Shown here piece by piece: positions 32,881 through 42,239 of a stretch of 64,000 nucleotides of DNA; within the stretch, counting starts at the first letter, position 1, and each line of letters starts with the position of its first letter. Location: NCBI RefSeq assembly GCF_050937815.1, contig NZ_JACDIJ010000001.1, positions 124,001 through 188,000 of the forward strand. Reading direction: 5' to 3'. The position numbers and the translations under genes are program-made. The notes under the pieces were generated by a model, which ran no database searches, was not told where the DNA came from, and saw only the letters and a list, made by a program, of their open reading frames with translations. The stretch is from Treponema_C sp050937815 (GTDB lineage: Bacteria > Spirochaetota > Spirochaetia > Treponematales > Treponemataceae).

Positions 32881-34133
32881 TGAATATCGTCATATTGGCC
32901 GGCGGTTTTGGAGAGCGTTTGTGGCCGGCATCCGGTTCGAATTTCCCGAAGCAGTTTATGAGATTTTGCGGCGGATTGTCTTTTTTTCAACAAGCGCTGC
33001 GCCGCGCCGCTTTGCTTAACTGTCGGGATATAAAAAACTTTCAGAATGTAAAAAGCGCGGACAATGCCGATATACAAAATCGGAAAGAGGCGGAAACCGG
33101 AGATTCCTTAATAGCGGTTATTACACGTAAAGCGATTTTTCAGCAAACCGTGCGGCAATGCGCCGATTTTGCACAAACGTTAAGCGCCGATATGCGCCGC
33201 CGATTTTTAGATCAATTGACGGTGATTGCGGAACCCGCTTCTCGTCATACAACTGCCCCGCTTGCCCTTGCCTGCCGCTATATACAGGCATTGTACAAAC
33301 AAAACGATATAAAAGAACGGGCGCTTTTATCGCTTACCGCCGATCATGTGATTGAGCCCTTTGAAGCGTTTGCCGCGGACGTACAGACTGCCGAAAAACA
33401 AGCGCAGAGCGGCCGCTTTGTATGCTTTGCAATTTCCCCTACGGAAGCTTCAACCGGTTTCGGTTATATAAAAACGGGCGAATGCATCGAAACGGGTGTA
33501 CATACAATCGATGCTTTTAAAGAAAAGCCCGATGCCCAAACGGCGCAGCGTTACATAAAAAGCGGCTTGTATTTTTGGAACAGCGGTATGTTTTGTTTTT
33601 TGCCGTCCGTTTTTATGAACGAATTAAACCTGCATGTGCCGGAAATTGCAAAGCATTTTCCCGAATGCGATTTTTTACAGCCGGATATTCGGGAAACAGA
33701 CGGTATAAAAACCGTACAAAGCTGGCCGTATATGGAGGACGCATATAAAGACGTTCCCGCCATTGCCGCCGATATTGCAATTGCAGAACGGACGGATAAA
33801 GCATGTGCGGTAAACGCTTCGTTTGATTGGCGCGATATAGGAACATGGGAAAGCTTTGCCGAACTGTTCGATGAACTTAAGTACAGCGCTTCGGTTACGG
33901 ACGGTTCGACGAAAACGGCTCATTCGGCAGACGATACAAAAAAGGCGAATTTTATAGAAGCGGACAGTTCGGGCTGCTTTGTATATTCGGATATTCCCGC
34001 AGTTTTATGCGGGGTAAAAGACATTATTGCGGTTGTAAAAAACGGTAAACTGTTTATTGCAAAAAAGGGCTCGAGTTCCCTTTTAAAAGATAAAACCGTG
34101 CGCGGTTTTATAGAAGGTTTGGATTTGGAATAG
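32880..34133 (+). CDS. manC: mannose-1-phosphate guanylyltransferase
   Basis: 417 residues from ATG 32880. Nucleotide-binding start NIVILAGGFGERLWPASG with FPKQF (about 21-25), LTADHVIEP (about 154), FGYIKTGE and FKEKPD (about 195-215), and FWNSGMF (about 238) are the classical GMP signature. Makes GDP-mannose from mannose-1-P and GTP. There is no C-terminal isomerase domain, so it is the single-function form. An unusual Asn/Asp-rich insertion (about 55-75) sits after the first helix. It supplies a nucleotide sugar for the glycan locus downstream. Confidence 0.85.
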   Translation: MNIVILAGGFGERLWPASGSNFPKQFMRFCGGLSFFQQALRRAALLNCRDIKNFQNVKSADNADIQNRKEAETGDSLIAVITRKAIFQQTVRQCADFAQTLSADMRRRFLDQLTVIAEPASRHTTAPLALACRYIQALYKQNDIKERALLSLTADHVIEPFEAFAADVQTAEKQAQSGRFVCFAISPTEASTGFGYIKTGECIETGVHTIDAFKEKPDAQTAQRYIKSGLYFWNSGMFCFLPSVFMNELNLHVPEIAKHFPECDFLQPDIRETDGIKTVQSWPYMEDAYKDVPAIAADIAIAERTDKACAVNASFDWRDIGTWESFAELFDELKYSASVTDGSTKTAHSADDTKKANFIEADSSGCFVYSDIPAVLCGVKDIIAVVKNGKLFIAKKGSSSLLKDKTVRGFIEGLDLE

Positions 34134-34149
34134 TTTTTTAGGAGAAAAA

Positions 34150-35991
34150 ATGCAGGCTCTTATGTTGGCTGCGGGCATGGGTAAAAGGCTCGGTCCTTAT
34201 ACGCAAAATGCAACCAAGTGTATGGTTCCGGTAAACGGAAAAACCCTTATTGAATATTGTATTGAAGCTCTATTAAAAGCGGGAATTCATAAACTGGTTA
34301 TGGTAATCGGTTATAAGGGCGAAGTACTGCAAAAATTCCTCGATAATAAATATTCCGAATTGGAACTGGTGTGGATAGAAAATCCGGTATACGATAAAAC
34401 AAACAATATATATTCACTTTTTTTAGCTTCCGAAGAACTTAAAAAAGACGATACAATCCTGCTTGAAAGCGATTTAATATTCGACCCTGCAATTATTGGC
34501 GAATTGGTAAATTCAAGCGAGCCTAATTTAGCTGTAGTTTCACATTTTGAACCGTGGATGGACGGTACCGTTACCTTGTTGGACAAAGAACACAATATAA
34601 CCGGTATGCTCAATAAAAAGCAGTTTGTATGGAAAAACATAAAAGACTATTATAAAACCGTTAATATTTATAAATTATCAAAAGAATTTTCTGCCCAATA
34701 CTATATTCCTTTTTTAACGGCATATCAAAAAGCATACGGTCAAAACGAATACTATGAACAGGTTTTAAAAGTTATTTCGTTTTTGGATTCCACAAAGCTG
34801 CGCGGTCATCCTGTAAGCGGAGAGCGCTGGTATGAAATAGACGATATGCAGGACTTGGCAATCGCATCGAACCGTTTTGCCGAAAAAGAAAAAAAACTGG
34901 AGTTAATGCAAAAACGTTACGGCGGTTATTGGCGGTTTCCGGCACTGCTCGATTACTGTTACTTGGTAAATCCGTATTTTCCGCCGAAAAAATTGGTAAA
35001 AGAATTAAAGGCTAATTTTAAAACACTGCTTACCCAATATCCGAGCGGCGGCAGTGAACAAAGTTTACTTGCAGGTAAAATATTCGGTATAAGCCCCGAA
35101 AAAACGGTTGTCGGTAACGGAGCGGCTGAACTTATTTCGGCTCTGTGTCCGTATGTTAAGCCTCCCTTTTTAACCGTACATCCGACTTTTAACGAGTATC
35201 CGGAGCGCTTTAAAAAACAATTCGGAGAAGCGGCCCTTATTCCGCTTCATGCGGATTCAAAAACCATTGCCTACGATGCAGCCGATATTATCAATGCTCT
35301 TGATGAAGCGGAAAAAAGCGGAAGCAAAATACAAACCCTGCTGTTAATCAATCCCGATAATCCCAGCGGTAATTTTATTGCCAAAGACAAAGTATTGACG
35401 CTTTTGGATTATTGTGCCCAAAAAGGTATTGTTACCGTATTCGACGAGTCGTTTATAGATTTTGCGGAATCTGCGATTCGTTATACCTTTTTCGACAATA
35501 CCGTATTGGAAAAATATCCCGATCTCATCGTTATAAAGAGTATCAGTAAAAGCTACGGTGTGCCCGGTTTAAGGCTCGGCGTTTTAGCGTGTTCGCAAGC
35601 GGAACTTATACAAAAATTGCATAAAGAAGTTTCGATTTGGAATATCAATTCGTTTGCCGAATATTTTTTGCAGATTATCGATAAATATAAAAACGATTAT
35701 AAAATCGGCTGTGATAAAATTGCCGAAGAACGGAATCGATTTAAAGCCTGTTTGGAGAGTATTGACGGTATTGTTCCCTATCAAAGTCAGGCAAACTATA
35801 TTTTATGTAAATTGACCGGAAAGATGACTTCCGCCGAACTTAGCGTACAGCTTCTTGAAAAATACAATATCTTTATTAAGGATTTGTCGTCTAAAACAGG
35901 TTTTGAAAACGGTCAGTTTATACGCCTTGCAGTCCGTTCGACAAAAGATAACGACAAACTGACATCGGCACTTAAGGAAATTCCGTTATAA
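34150..35991 (+). CDS. fusion of sugar/choline-type nucleotidyltransferase and HisC-like aminotransferase
   Basis: 613 residues. Domain 1 (about 1-240) is a LicC/CTP-type nucleotidyltransferase: MLAAGMGKRLGPYTQNATKC, LIEYCIEALLKAG, LLESDLIF and GERWYEIDD. Domain 2 (about 255-613) is a fold type I aminotransferase nearest to HisC/CobD: YPSGGSEQSLL, VVGNGAAELI, INPDNPSGNFI, VFDESFIDFAE and the PLP-Lys in SISKSYGVPGLRLGVLA. Such a pairing suggests amination of a phosphate ester (for example a triose- or amino-alcohol-phosphate) followed by CDP activation. A LicD transferase at 58404 could use the product. The substrate is not known. Confidence 0.75.
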   Translation: MQALMLAAGMGKRLGPYTQNATKCMVPVNGKTLIEYCIEALLKAGIHKLVMVIGYKGEVLQKFLDNKYSELELVWIENPVYDKTNNIYSLFLASEELKKDDTILLESDLIFDPAIIGELVNSSEPNLAVVSHFEPWMDGTVTLLDKEHNITGMLNKKQFVWKNIKDYYKTVNIYKLSKEFSAQYYIPFLTAYQKAYGQNEYYEQVLKVISFLDSTKLRGHPVSGERWYEIDDMQDLAIASNRFAEKEKKLELMQKRYGGYWRFPALLDYCYLVNPYFPPKKLVKELKANFKTLLTQYPSGGSEQSLLAGKIFGISPEKTVVGNGAAELISALCPYVKPPFLTVHPTFNEYPERFKKQFGEAALIPLHADSKTIAYDAADIINALDEAEKSGSKIQTLLLINPDNPSGNFIAKDKVLTLLDYCAQKGIVTVFDESFIDFAESAIRYTFFDNTVLEKYPDLIVIKSISKSYGVPGLRLGVLACSQAELIQKLHKEVSIWNINSFAEYFLQIIDKYKNDYKIGCDKIAEERNRFKACLESIDGIVPYQSQANYILCKLTGKMTSAELSVQLLEKYNIFIKDLSSKTGFENGQFIRLAVRSTKDNDKLTSALKEIPL

Positions 35992-36017
35992 AGCAGCGTA
36001 TACTTTTTTAATATCAT

Positions 36018-36040
36018 CGGCATACATCATGCATATGCCG
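36018..36040 (+). terminator. inverted repeat, possible terminator
   Basis: CGGCATA (36018-36024) pairs with TATGCCG (36034-36040), followed by GTTTTG. A weak terminator after the fusion gene or a binding site. Confidence 0.3.
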
Positions 36041-36064
36041 TTTTGAATGATATATGATGATATA

Positions 36065-36137
36065 AATGACATATATATGCCAATTATGGCATATATATGT
36101 CATTACCGTTGACATATATTAATTTCAGTCTTACACT
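36065..36137 (+). promoter_or_regulatory. 18-bp perfect palindrome plus promoter before the ATPase gene
   Basis: AATGACATATATATGCCA (36065-36082) is repeated inverted at 36087-36104 with a 4-nt centre. Right after it: -35 TTGACA (36109-36114), 17 bp, -10 TACACT (36132-36137), then six bases to the ATG at 36144. The start of transcription would fall on the ATG (leaderless), and the palindrome sits where an upstream regulator could bind. Confidence 0.55.
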
Positions 36138-36143
36138 GTACGT

Positions 36144-37361
36144 ATGCTGAAAACAAAATTACAGGAAATATGTGTAACGCAGACGGAATATCTTAAAAAA
36201 GCCGATAACGGAGTGTTACGTACGGCTCTTGAATCGGTGCCGAAACTGAAAAACCATGCCTTTGTTATAAGCGGGGTAAGAAGATGCGGAAAAAGTACCT
36301 TGCTTCGGCAGGTTATAAAAAAACTCAATGTTCCGTTTTTTTATCTGAACTTCGACGATTTGCGGCTTTTAGAATTCTCCGTTTCGGATTATGCCGTTTT
36401 GGATGAAATAATAAAAGAGAGCAAAACAAAACTCCTTTTTTTTGATGAAATACAAACGGCGGCAAACTGGGAACTTTACATTCGTCAAAAACTCGACCAG
36501 AATTTTCGGGTTGTGTTAACCGGTTCAAATGCGTCCCTGTTAAGCCGGGAATTGGGAACAAAGTTAACGGGCAGGCATATCGTTAAAGAGCTTTTTCCGT
36601 TTTCATACGCCGAATACCTGCGGTTTGCAAAACGAAAAAAAGGATATAAGTCATTTGAAAAATATGTTCAAACCGGAGGTTTCCCCGAGTACTTAAAATT
36701 AAAAAATTCGGAAGTGTTGACACAGCTTCAAAAGGATATTTTGTATAGGGATATAGCCGTGCGTTATAATGTGAGCGATGAGCGCTCCCTGCAAAATCTC
36801 TATGTGTTTCTTGCTTCCAATGCGGCATCCCTTATTTCGCCGAGTAAGCTAAAACATATAGCGGGCGTAAAATCCCATACGACAATACTTGAGTATTTTT
36901 CGTATTTTGAAAATTCCTATCTTTTAAGTTTGGTACCGAGATTTGCATGGTCGCAAAAAGCGCAAAGCCTTGCACCTAAAAAAGTGTATTTTACCGACAT
37001 AGGATTTATACGGACAGCCGGATTTTCGTTCAGTACGAACAAGGGGCACATACTTGAAAATTTTGTATTTAACGAATTGCGCAGAATCTACGGCAGCTTT
37101 GACGATAAGCAAATCTATTATTACAGCGAAGAAACCTGCGAATGCGACTTTGTCGTCAATCCTCTTTTTGCTCCGAAATGCATCCAGGTATGCTGCGAAT
37201 TAAATGCCGAAAATACCGACAGGGAATTAAAGGGTCTTTTATCGGCAATGGATTTTTTTCAAATAAACGAAGGAATTATCTTAACCGAAAATTCTTACGA
37301 CCTTTTTGTGCAGGAAGACAAAAGAATAGAAATCATGCCCGCATGGGATTATTTCACTTAG
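36144..37361 (+). CDS. AAA+ ATPase with DUF4143-type C-terminus
   Basis: 405 residues. Walker A GVRRCGKSTLLRQ (about 44-56), Walker B LLFFDEIQ (about 92-99), sensor LTGSNASLLSRELGTKLTGR, and the C-terminal DUF4143 domain (about 185-330, with PKKVYFTDIGFIR and ENFVFNELRR) ending in a nuclease-like strand (EECECDFVV-like, TCECDFVV). This widespread family has no settled function; members often travel with mobile or defence genes. No ribosome site precedes the ATG, in agreement with a leaderless transcript. It sits beside the MntA-HepT pair, 12 bp upstream. Confidence 0.8.
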   Translation: MLKTKLQEICVTQTEYLKKADNGVLRTALESVPKLKNHAFVISGVRRCGKSTLLRQVIKKLNVPFFYLNFDDLRLLEFSVSDYAVLDEIIKESKTKLLFFDEIQTAANWELYIRQKLDQNFRVVLTGSNASLLSRELGTKLTGRHIVKELFPFSYAEYLRFAKRKKGYKSFEKYVQTGGFPEYLKLKNSEVLTQLQKDILYRDIAVRYNVSDERSLQNLYVFLASNAASLISPSKLKHIAGVKSHTTILEYFSYFENSYLLSLVPRFAWSQKAQSLAPKKVYFTDIGFIRTAGFSFSTNKGHILENFVFNELRRIYGSFDDKQIYYYSEETCECDFVVNPLFAPKCIQVCCELNAENTDRELKGLLSAMDFFQINEGIILTENSYDLFVQEDKRIEIMPAWDYFT

Positions 37362-37373
37362 GAACACTTACAA

Positions 37374-37691
37374 ATGCGGTTAAACGAAAAAACAAAAAAC
37401 GGTATTATAGAGTCGGTCCTTAAGCATTTTTCCCGGCCGGAAAAAATTATTTTATTCGGGTCGCGGATTGATGATTCCAAAAAAGGCGGCGATATAGACT
37501 TACTGGTGCAAACGCCTGTAACCGGGGCTGCTGCATTTGAAGAAAAATTAAAAGCCGTATCCGCAATGCAAATAATACTCGGCGAACAGCGTATAGATCT
37601 TATAACCAGTACCGGTACGAATGACGATCGTTTAATTGTGCGCAATGCTTACCGTGAAGGAATTCCCTTATGGACGAAACAACAAAGTTAA
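37374..37691 (+). CDS. mntA: MntA-type minimal nucleotidyltransferase antitoxin
   Basis: 105 residues. The GSRxxxxxxGGDIDLLV motif (about 25-41: IILFGSRIDDSKKGGDIDLL) is the catalytic loop of minimal nucleotidyltransferases. In MntA-HepT modules the MntA protein neutralises HepT by AMPylation of a tyrosine. Here the gene overlaps the HepT-like gene by 22 bp, the usual arrangement. Confidence 0.8.
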   Translation: MRLNEKTKNGIIESVLKHFSRPEKIILFGSRIDDSKKGGDIDLLVQTPVTGAAAFEEKLKAVSAMQIILGEQRIDLITSTGTNDDRLIVRNAYREGIPLWTKQQS

Positions 37692-38149
37692 GGTGTATAT
37701 CCGCAAAAGAAGAGTGTGAAAAGCACATTTTCCGTATTCAAACTGCTTTAAAACGGCTTAACAGCTTATTCCCTTTGACGGAAGAAAGTCTGAAAAATCT
37801 GTGCGATGAAGATATGGCGGTGTTGGATCAATTTTTGTACCGCTTTACAAAATTGCAGGATTGCCTCGGTTTGCGCTTAATTCCGACACTCTACCTTTTA
37901 TTGGAACCTGAAACGATTGCACGTCCTTTTATAGATATCCTTAACCGCCTCGAAAAACTTAATGTTTTAACATCTGCCGAAGATTGGCAGTATTTTCGTT
38001 CATTGCGCAATAACTTGGCGCACGAATATCCTGAGCGAACCGCCGATATTATTTATGCGATTAATTCTTTGCATACATCTTGGAAGCGGTTTTCCAGATT
38101 ATATAACCAGCTTATAGATACAGCCGAAAAAACAATTCAAAAATTATAA
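37670..38149 (+). CDS. hepT: HepT-like toxin
   Basis: 159 residues, all helical. RSLRNNLAHEYPE (about 107-119) contains the RX4HXY motif of HepT/HEPN RNases, including the tyrosine that MntA modifies. Overlaps mntA. The pair lies between the fusion gene and wzm on the same strand without an obvious separate promoter before wzm, so it is embedded in the glycan operon. Confidence 0.8.
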   Translation: MDETTKLRCISAKEECEKHIFRIQTALKRLNSLFPLTEESLKNLCDEDMAVLDQFLYRFTKLQDCLGLRLIPTLYLLLEPETIARPFIDILNRLEKLNVLTSAEDWQYFRSLRNNLAHEYPERTADIIYAINSLHTSWKRFSRLYNQLIDTAEKTIQKL

Positions 38150-38165
38150 GGATTTTAAGAATACT

Positions 38166-39026
38166 ATGCAAAACACAGCAATAAAAGACGAACATTGGGA
38201 TATGATTCTTGAGCCGAAAAATCGGCTTTTGGATTTGAAAATCCGCGAATTGATACGTTACCGCGATCTTGTATTTATGTTTATTAAGCGGGATTTTGTT
38301 ACCGCCTATAAGCAGACAATTTTGGGACCGATTTGGTACATCGTTCAGCCTTTGGTTACGACAATTATGTACACCTTTGTATTCGGTAACTTGGCAAAAA
38401 TCGGTACGGACGGAATTCCCTACCTTTTGTTTTATTACGGTGGTACGATGTTTTGGACCTATTTTACCGCATGCTTAAACAGCGCAGCCGGATGTTTTTC
38501 ATCGAATTCGGGGATATTCGGTAAAGTATATTTTCCGCGTCTTACCGTTCCCATTTCGACTACGGTCGGCCACATGATAAAGCTGGGCATTCAATTTGCA
38601 ACCCTTATGATCTTTTATATTTACTATATTGTAATGAAAGCTCCCGTCTATCCTTCGTTTTGGGTACTTGCCCTGCCCCTCCTTGTTATTTGGGTGGGAG
38701 CCATGGGAACGGGCTTCGGTATGATTATATCGGCTTTAACGACAAAGTACCGCGATTTAAATCAGCTTTTGGGCTTCGGTCTTTCACTTGCAATGTATGC
38801 AACCCCGATTGTCTATCCTTTGTCCGAAGCGCCCGAAAAATTCCGCTGGGTGTTTTATGTAAATCCGATGAGCGCTCCGATTGAATTGTTCAGAATATGG
38901 TTTTACGGTGCGGGAAATGTTCCCCCTTCAATGATTTTAATAAGCCTTGCCGAAACGGCGCTGTTTATGTTTTTCGGCCTTGTTTTGTTTAACAGAAACG
39001 AACGCACTTTTGTAGACGTTATTTAA
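38166..39026 (+). CDS. wzm: ABC-2 polysaccharide export permease (Wzm type)
   Basis: 286 residues, six hydrophobic segments after an N-terminal interfacial part. LGPIWYIVQPLVTTIMYTFVFG and the end with YATPIVYPLSEAP...NPMSAPIELFR are typical of Wzm/TagG permeases that move lipid-linked O-antigen or capsule across the inner membrane. Its partner ATPase (42889) is separated from it by fkp and a toxin-antitoxin pair. The stop overlaps the fkp start (TAATG). Confidence 0.9.
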   Translation: MQNTAIKDEHWDMILEPKNRLLDLKIRELIRYRDLVFMFIKRDFVTAYKQTILGPIWYIVQPLVTTIMYTFVFGNLAKIGTDGIPYLLFYYGGTMFWTYFTACLNSAAGCFSSNSGIFGKVYFPRLTVPISTTVGHMIKLGIQFATLMIFYIYYIVMKAPVYPSFWVLALPLLVIWVGAMGTGFGMIISALTTKYRDLNQLLGFGLSLAMYATPIVYPLSEAPEKFRWVFYVNPMSAPIELFRIWFYGAGNVPPSMILISLAETALFMFFGLVLFNRNERTFVDVI

Positions 39027-41926
39027 TGCAGTATCTTTTATCCGTTCCCGAAAACTTTGCCTCATGCAGGGAAAAAATCCTTCCCGATACCCCGGAGCGC
39101 CGTTATATTGCGGCAGCCGACCCCAAGGACTCTAAAATCGGCTCGGGAGGAGCGACCGCCTGGCTTTTGCAAAAAGAGAGGGAAAACGTCAACAAAGCTG
39201 TCGATAGGCAAGCTGCCGGTAAGAGTACGGGTGCCGAATCCAAGCGCATTATCATCCATGCGGGCGGTCAAAGCAGAAGACTCCCCTCTTATGCGGTGTG
39301 GGGAAAGCTCCTTACTCCGATTCCCGTCTTCCGCTGGGCGATGGGGCAGCCGATTACGCAAACCCTTCTCGATGTGCAAAGCCGTTTGTATGAAAAGCTT
39401 ATGGCTTTGACGGGGGAACATCAAAACACCTTGATTGCATCCGGCGATATTTTGGTGCGCACCGATGAACTGCCTGAAACCTTGCCCGATGCCGATGTCG
39501 TCTGTTTTGCAATGTGGACAACCCCGGAAAAAGCATCCCGACACGGTGTTTTTGTTGTCGAAAAAGAAAAGCCCGAAGTACTCGATTGTATGCTTCAAAA
39601 GCCTTCTCCTTCCGAGCTTGAAAAAATCGGGCAAAGCCGTTTTTTTATGATGGATATCGGAATCTGGATTTTAAGCGATAAGGCACTCGGCGTGCTTGAA
39701 AAAAAATGCAAACCGCTTTCAAAAACATCGGACGGTGTCCCGCGCTTTTACGATTTGTATTCGGACTTCGGCCCTGCAATGGGCGTTAATCCGGTTTTAA
39801 AAGATGCCGATATTGCGCGGCTTACAACGGCGGTTGTCCGCCTTGACAAGGGTGAGTTTTATCATTATGGAACGAGCGCCGAACTTATTTCGTCTACCGA
39901 AAAAATACAAAACCTTGTAACCGACCAGCGTGCCGTTTGGCAAAAAAAGGTAAAAACGCATCCGAGTATCTTTGTACAAAATGCGGATATCCATATTGAA
40001 TGGAATTCTTCGCACCGCAATATTTGGATAGAAAACGCTTCGGTTCCTAAAAGCTGGACAATCCGCGAAAATACGATTATTACGGGCGCTCCTGAAAACA
40101 AGTGGACGGTTGATATTCCCTCTAATATCTGTGTCGATTTTGTGCCTATCCAAAATGAAGGAAGAATCGATTGGTGTCTTCGCCCCTACGGAATGAACGA
40201 TGAGTTCCGCGGCCGCTGTGCCGACGAAAAAACAAAGTGGTGTTCGATTTCTTTGCAAACCTGGTTTAAAAGACGCGGCATTCAATTTGAAGATACGGGA
40301 ATAGGCGGCAACACCGACATTCAGTCCGCTCCCCTTTTCCCTGTAGTGCAAAAAGAAGATATACCCTCGCTTTTAAATTGGATGATTGCCCTAAAGCCCG
40401 AAAAAACATCAGGCGGAGAAAGTGAGCGGGCTTTCGCTTTACAATGGCTTAATGTAAAACGCCTTTCCGCCGATGAAATAGCTTCACGTTGCGACATTCC
40501 CTATTTGTATAAACAGAGGCGCGATCTATGTCTTAAAAATCTTCCCGTATTGGCGCGGCACTACGAAAAAAGCGTTTTTTACCAAAGCGATTTAAGCGTT
40601 ACCGCCCGGCTTTACGCGGAAAATGCAATCAAGCTGCCCTCGCCCCTTCCGCACAATGCCGACTACATAAGCCGCATGCGCGACTTTATGTTCAGGTCGC
40701 GCTTTGCCGAATTGACGGGAAAAGACGGGGCTAAAGAAAAGGATAAAGCCTTTGCGGTATTGCGCGAGCTTATTGTGCAGTCGGCAAAGCCGGTTATGCC
40801 GCGCTACGATTTATATTCGGACCAAATTGTGTGGGGAAGGAGCCCCCTGCGTATCGATATTGCGGGCGGCTGGAGCGACACCCCGCCTTTTTGCAATATA
40901 AACGGCGGCCGGGTTTTAAATGCGGCGGTCGATCTAAACGGACAGCAAAGCGTTCAGGTTTATGTGCGCTCGATTCCGGAAAAACTCATACGGCTTCGTT
41001 CAATAGACAACGGAAAAAGCGAAGATGTGCGCTCATATAAAAGTCTTGCCGCCTTTAATCAAGTAGGCTCGGTATTTTCGATTCCGAAAGCCGCCCTTTG
41101 TTTGTGCGGATTTCACCCGGACTTTTGTACGCAAAGTTTTACATCGCTTGAAGAACAGCTCGGTGCGATGGGAGGCGGTTTGGAAATAAGCCTTCTTGCC
41201 GCAATTCCGAAAGGTTCGGGCATGGGAACCAGCTCCGTTCTTTCGGCGGCTGTTTTGGGAACGCTTTCGAACGCCTGTTCTTTAAATTGGGATAAGAGTG
41301 AAACGGCAAACCGCGTGCTTGTATTGGAGCAGCTTTTAACGACAGGCGGCGGCTGGCAGGATCAATACGGGGCGGTGTTCGGCGGCTTAAAGCTTTTGGA
41401 AAGCGAGGGCGGAATGCAAAACGACATTTCCGTCGGCTGGCTGAACGAAAAGCTTTTTACCGAGTCCGATACGGCCGGTTGTTGGCTTTTGTATTACACG
41501 GGAATTACACGCACGGCAAAAAATATTTTAGCCGAAATAGTAAAGTCGATGTTTTTAAATGAGCAAAAGACGCTCGATATTTTACAGGACATAAAACACC
41601 ACGCAAGTGAAAGCGCCCTCGCCTTTCAAAGCGGAAGCTACGAAAAAGCGGCCGCCGCGGTTTTACGCTCATGGCACTTAAATAAAAAGCTTGACAGCGG
41701 AACAAGCACCGCCGAAATCGAGCGCATTATATCGCTGATTAAAGATTATGCGGCGGGCTATAAACTTCCCGGAGCCGGCGGCGGAGGCTACATGCTTATA
41801 TGTGCAAAAGATACGCCTGCCGCAGCAAGGATAGTCCGTACTTTGGAAGAACATCCCGTAAACAACCGTGCCCGCTTTGTTAAGTTGAGTTTGAACACAA
41901 AGGGCTTGGAAATCAGCAGGTCGTAA
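39026..41926 (+). CDS. fkp: bifunctional fucokinase / fucose-1-phosphate guanylyltransferase
   Basis: 966 residues, close to the 949 of Bacteroides Fkp. N-terminal pyrophosphorylase part: GSGGATAWLL (about 40), IIIHAGGQSRRLPSYAVWGK (about 73-92). C-terminal GHMP kinase part: WGRSPLRIDIAGGWSDTPP (about 602-620), the ATP loop IPKGSGMGTSSVLSAA (about 727-742) and PGAGGGGYML (about 918). It makes GDP-L-fucose from free fucose. A GT10 fucosyltransferase at 59261 in the same locus is the expected consumer. Confidence 0.9.
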   Translation: MQYLLSVPENFASCREKILPDTPERRYIAAADPKDSKIGSGGATAWLLQKERENVNKAVDRQAAGKSTGAESKRIIIHAGGQSRRLPSYAVWGKLLTPIPVFRWAMGQPITQTLLDVQSRLYEKLMALTGEHQNTLIASGDILVRTDELPETLPDADVVCFAMWTTPEKASRHGVFVVEKEKPEVLDCMLQKPSPSELEKIGQSRFFMMDIGIWILSDKALGVLEKKCKPLSKTSDGVPRFYDLYSDFGPAMGVNPVLKDADIARLTTAVVRLDKGEFYHYGTSAELISSTEKIQNLVTDQRAVWQKKVKTHPSIFVQNADIHIEWNSSHRNIWIENASVPKSWTIRENTIITGAPENKWTVDIPSNICVDFVPIQNEGRIDWCLRPYGMNDEFRGRCADEKTKWCSISLQTWFKRRGIQFEDTGIGGNTDIQSAPLFPVVQKEDIPSLLNWMIALKPEKTSGGESERAFALQWLNVKRLSADEIASRCDIPYLYKQRRDLCLKNLPVLARHYEKSVFYQSDLSVTARLYAENAIKLPSPLPHNADYISRMRDFMFRSRFAELTGKDGAKEKDKAFAVLRELIVQSAKPVMPRYDLYSDQIVWGRSPLRIDIAGGWSDTPPFCNINGGRVLNAAVDLNGQQSVQVYVRSIPEKLIRLRSIDNGKSEDVRSYKSLAAFNQVGSVFSIPKAALCLCGFHPDFCTQSFTSLEEQLGAMGGGLEISLLAAIPKGSGMGTSSVLSAAVLGTLSNACSLNWDKSETANRVLVLEQLLTTGGGWQDQYGAVFGGLKLLESEGGMQNDISVGWLNEKLFTESDTAGCWLLYYTGITRTAKNILAEIVKSMFLNEQKTLDILQDIKHHASESALAFQSGSYEKAAAAVLRSWHLNKKLDSGTSTAEIERIISLIKDYAAGYKLPGAGGGGYMLICAKDTPAAARIVRTLEEHPVNNRARFVKLSLNTKGLEISRS

Positions 41927-41945
41927 GGGGTAAAGGAAAAGGAAC

Positions 41946-42239
41946 GTGAGCTTAAAAGATTGCTTTTGGGATTATAATATATCCGAAGATGAGTTAAAAA
42001 ACATCGCTTGCGGAAGTGATATAAAAAAAAAGCAATGGCTTTTTAACCGTATAGTCTATAACTCGCCTGATAAAATACATGACTTATCGATTTTTAACAA
42101 AAAGGATTTACAGAACCTCTTTGATAATTTTAAACTTTCCGCCCGCTTAGGTCTAAGCTCTGATTCTTTTTCGGCATTGCGAAATACAATGCTGAATGAA
42201 CGTCAGTATATAGAGAAGTTTCAATGGAAAAAGATATAA
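41946..42239 (+). CDS. small antitoxin-like partner of an AbiEii-type protein
   Basis: 97 residues from a GTG at 41946 preceded by GGAAAAGGA. Helical, basic, no known motif. It overlaps the next gene by 16 bp; in AbiEii-type modules the upstream partner is the antitoxin. Identity rests on position only. Confidence 0.55.
   Translation: MSLKDCFWDYNISEDELKNIACGSDIKKKQWLFNRIVYNSPDKIHDLSIFNKKDLQNLFDNFKLSARLGLSSDSFSALRNTMLNERQYIEKFQWKKI

Noticed and set aside
34150..35991. Identification as the PntC phosphonate enzyme
   Set aside because: The aminotransferase half is HisC/CobD-like and no phosphoenolpyruvate mutase or phosphonopyruvate decarboxylase gene lies in the window.
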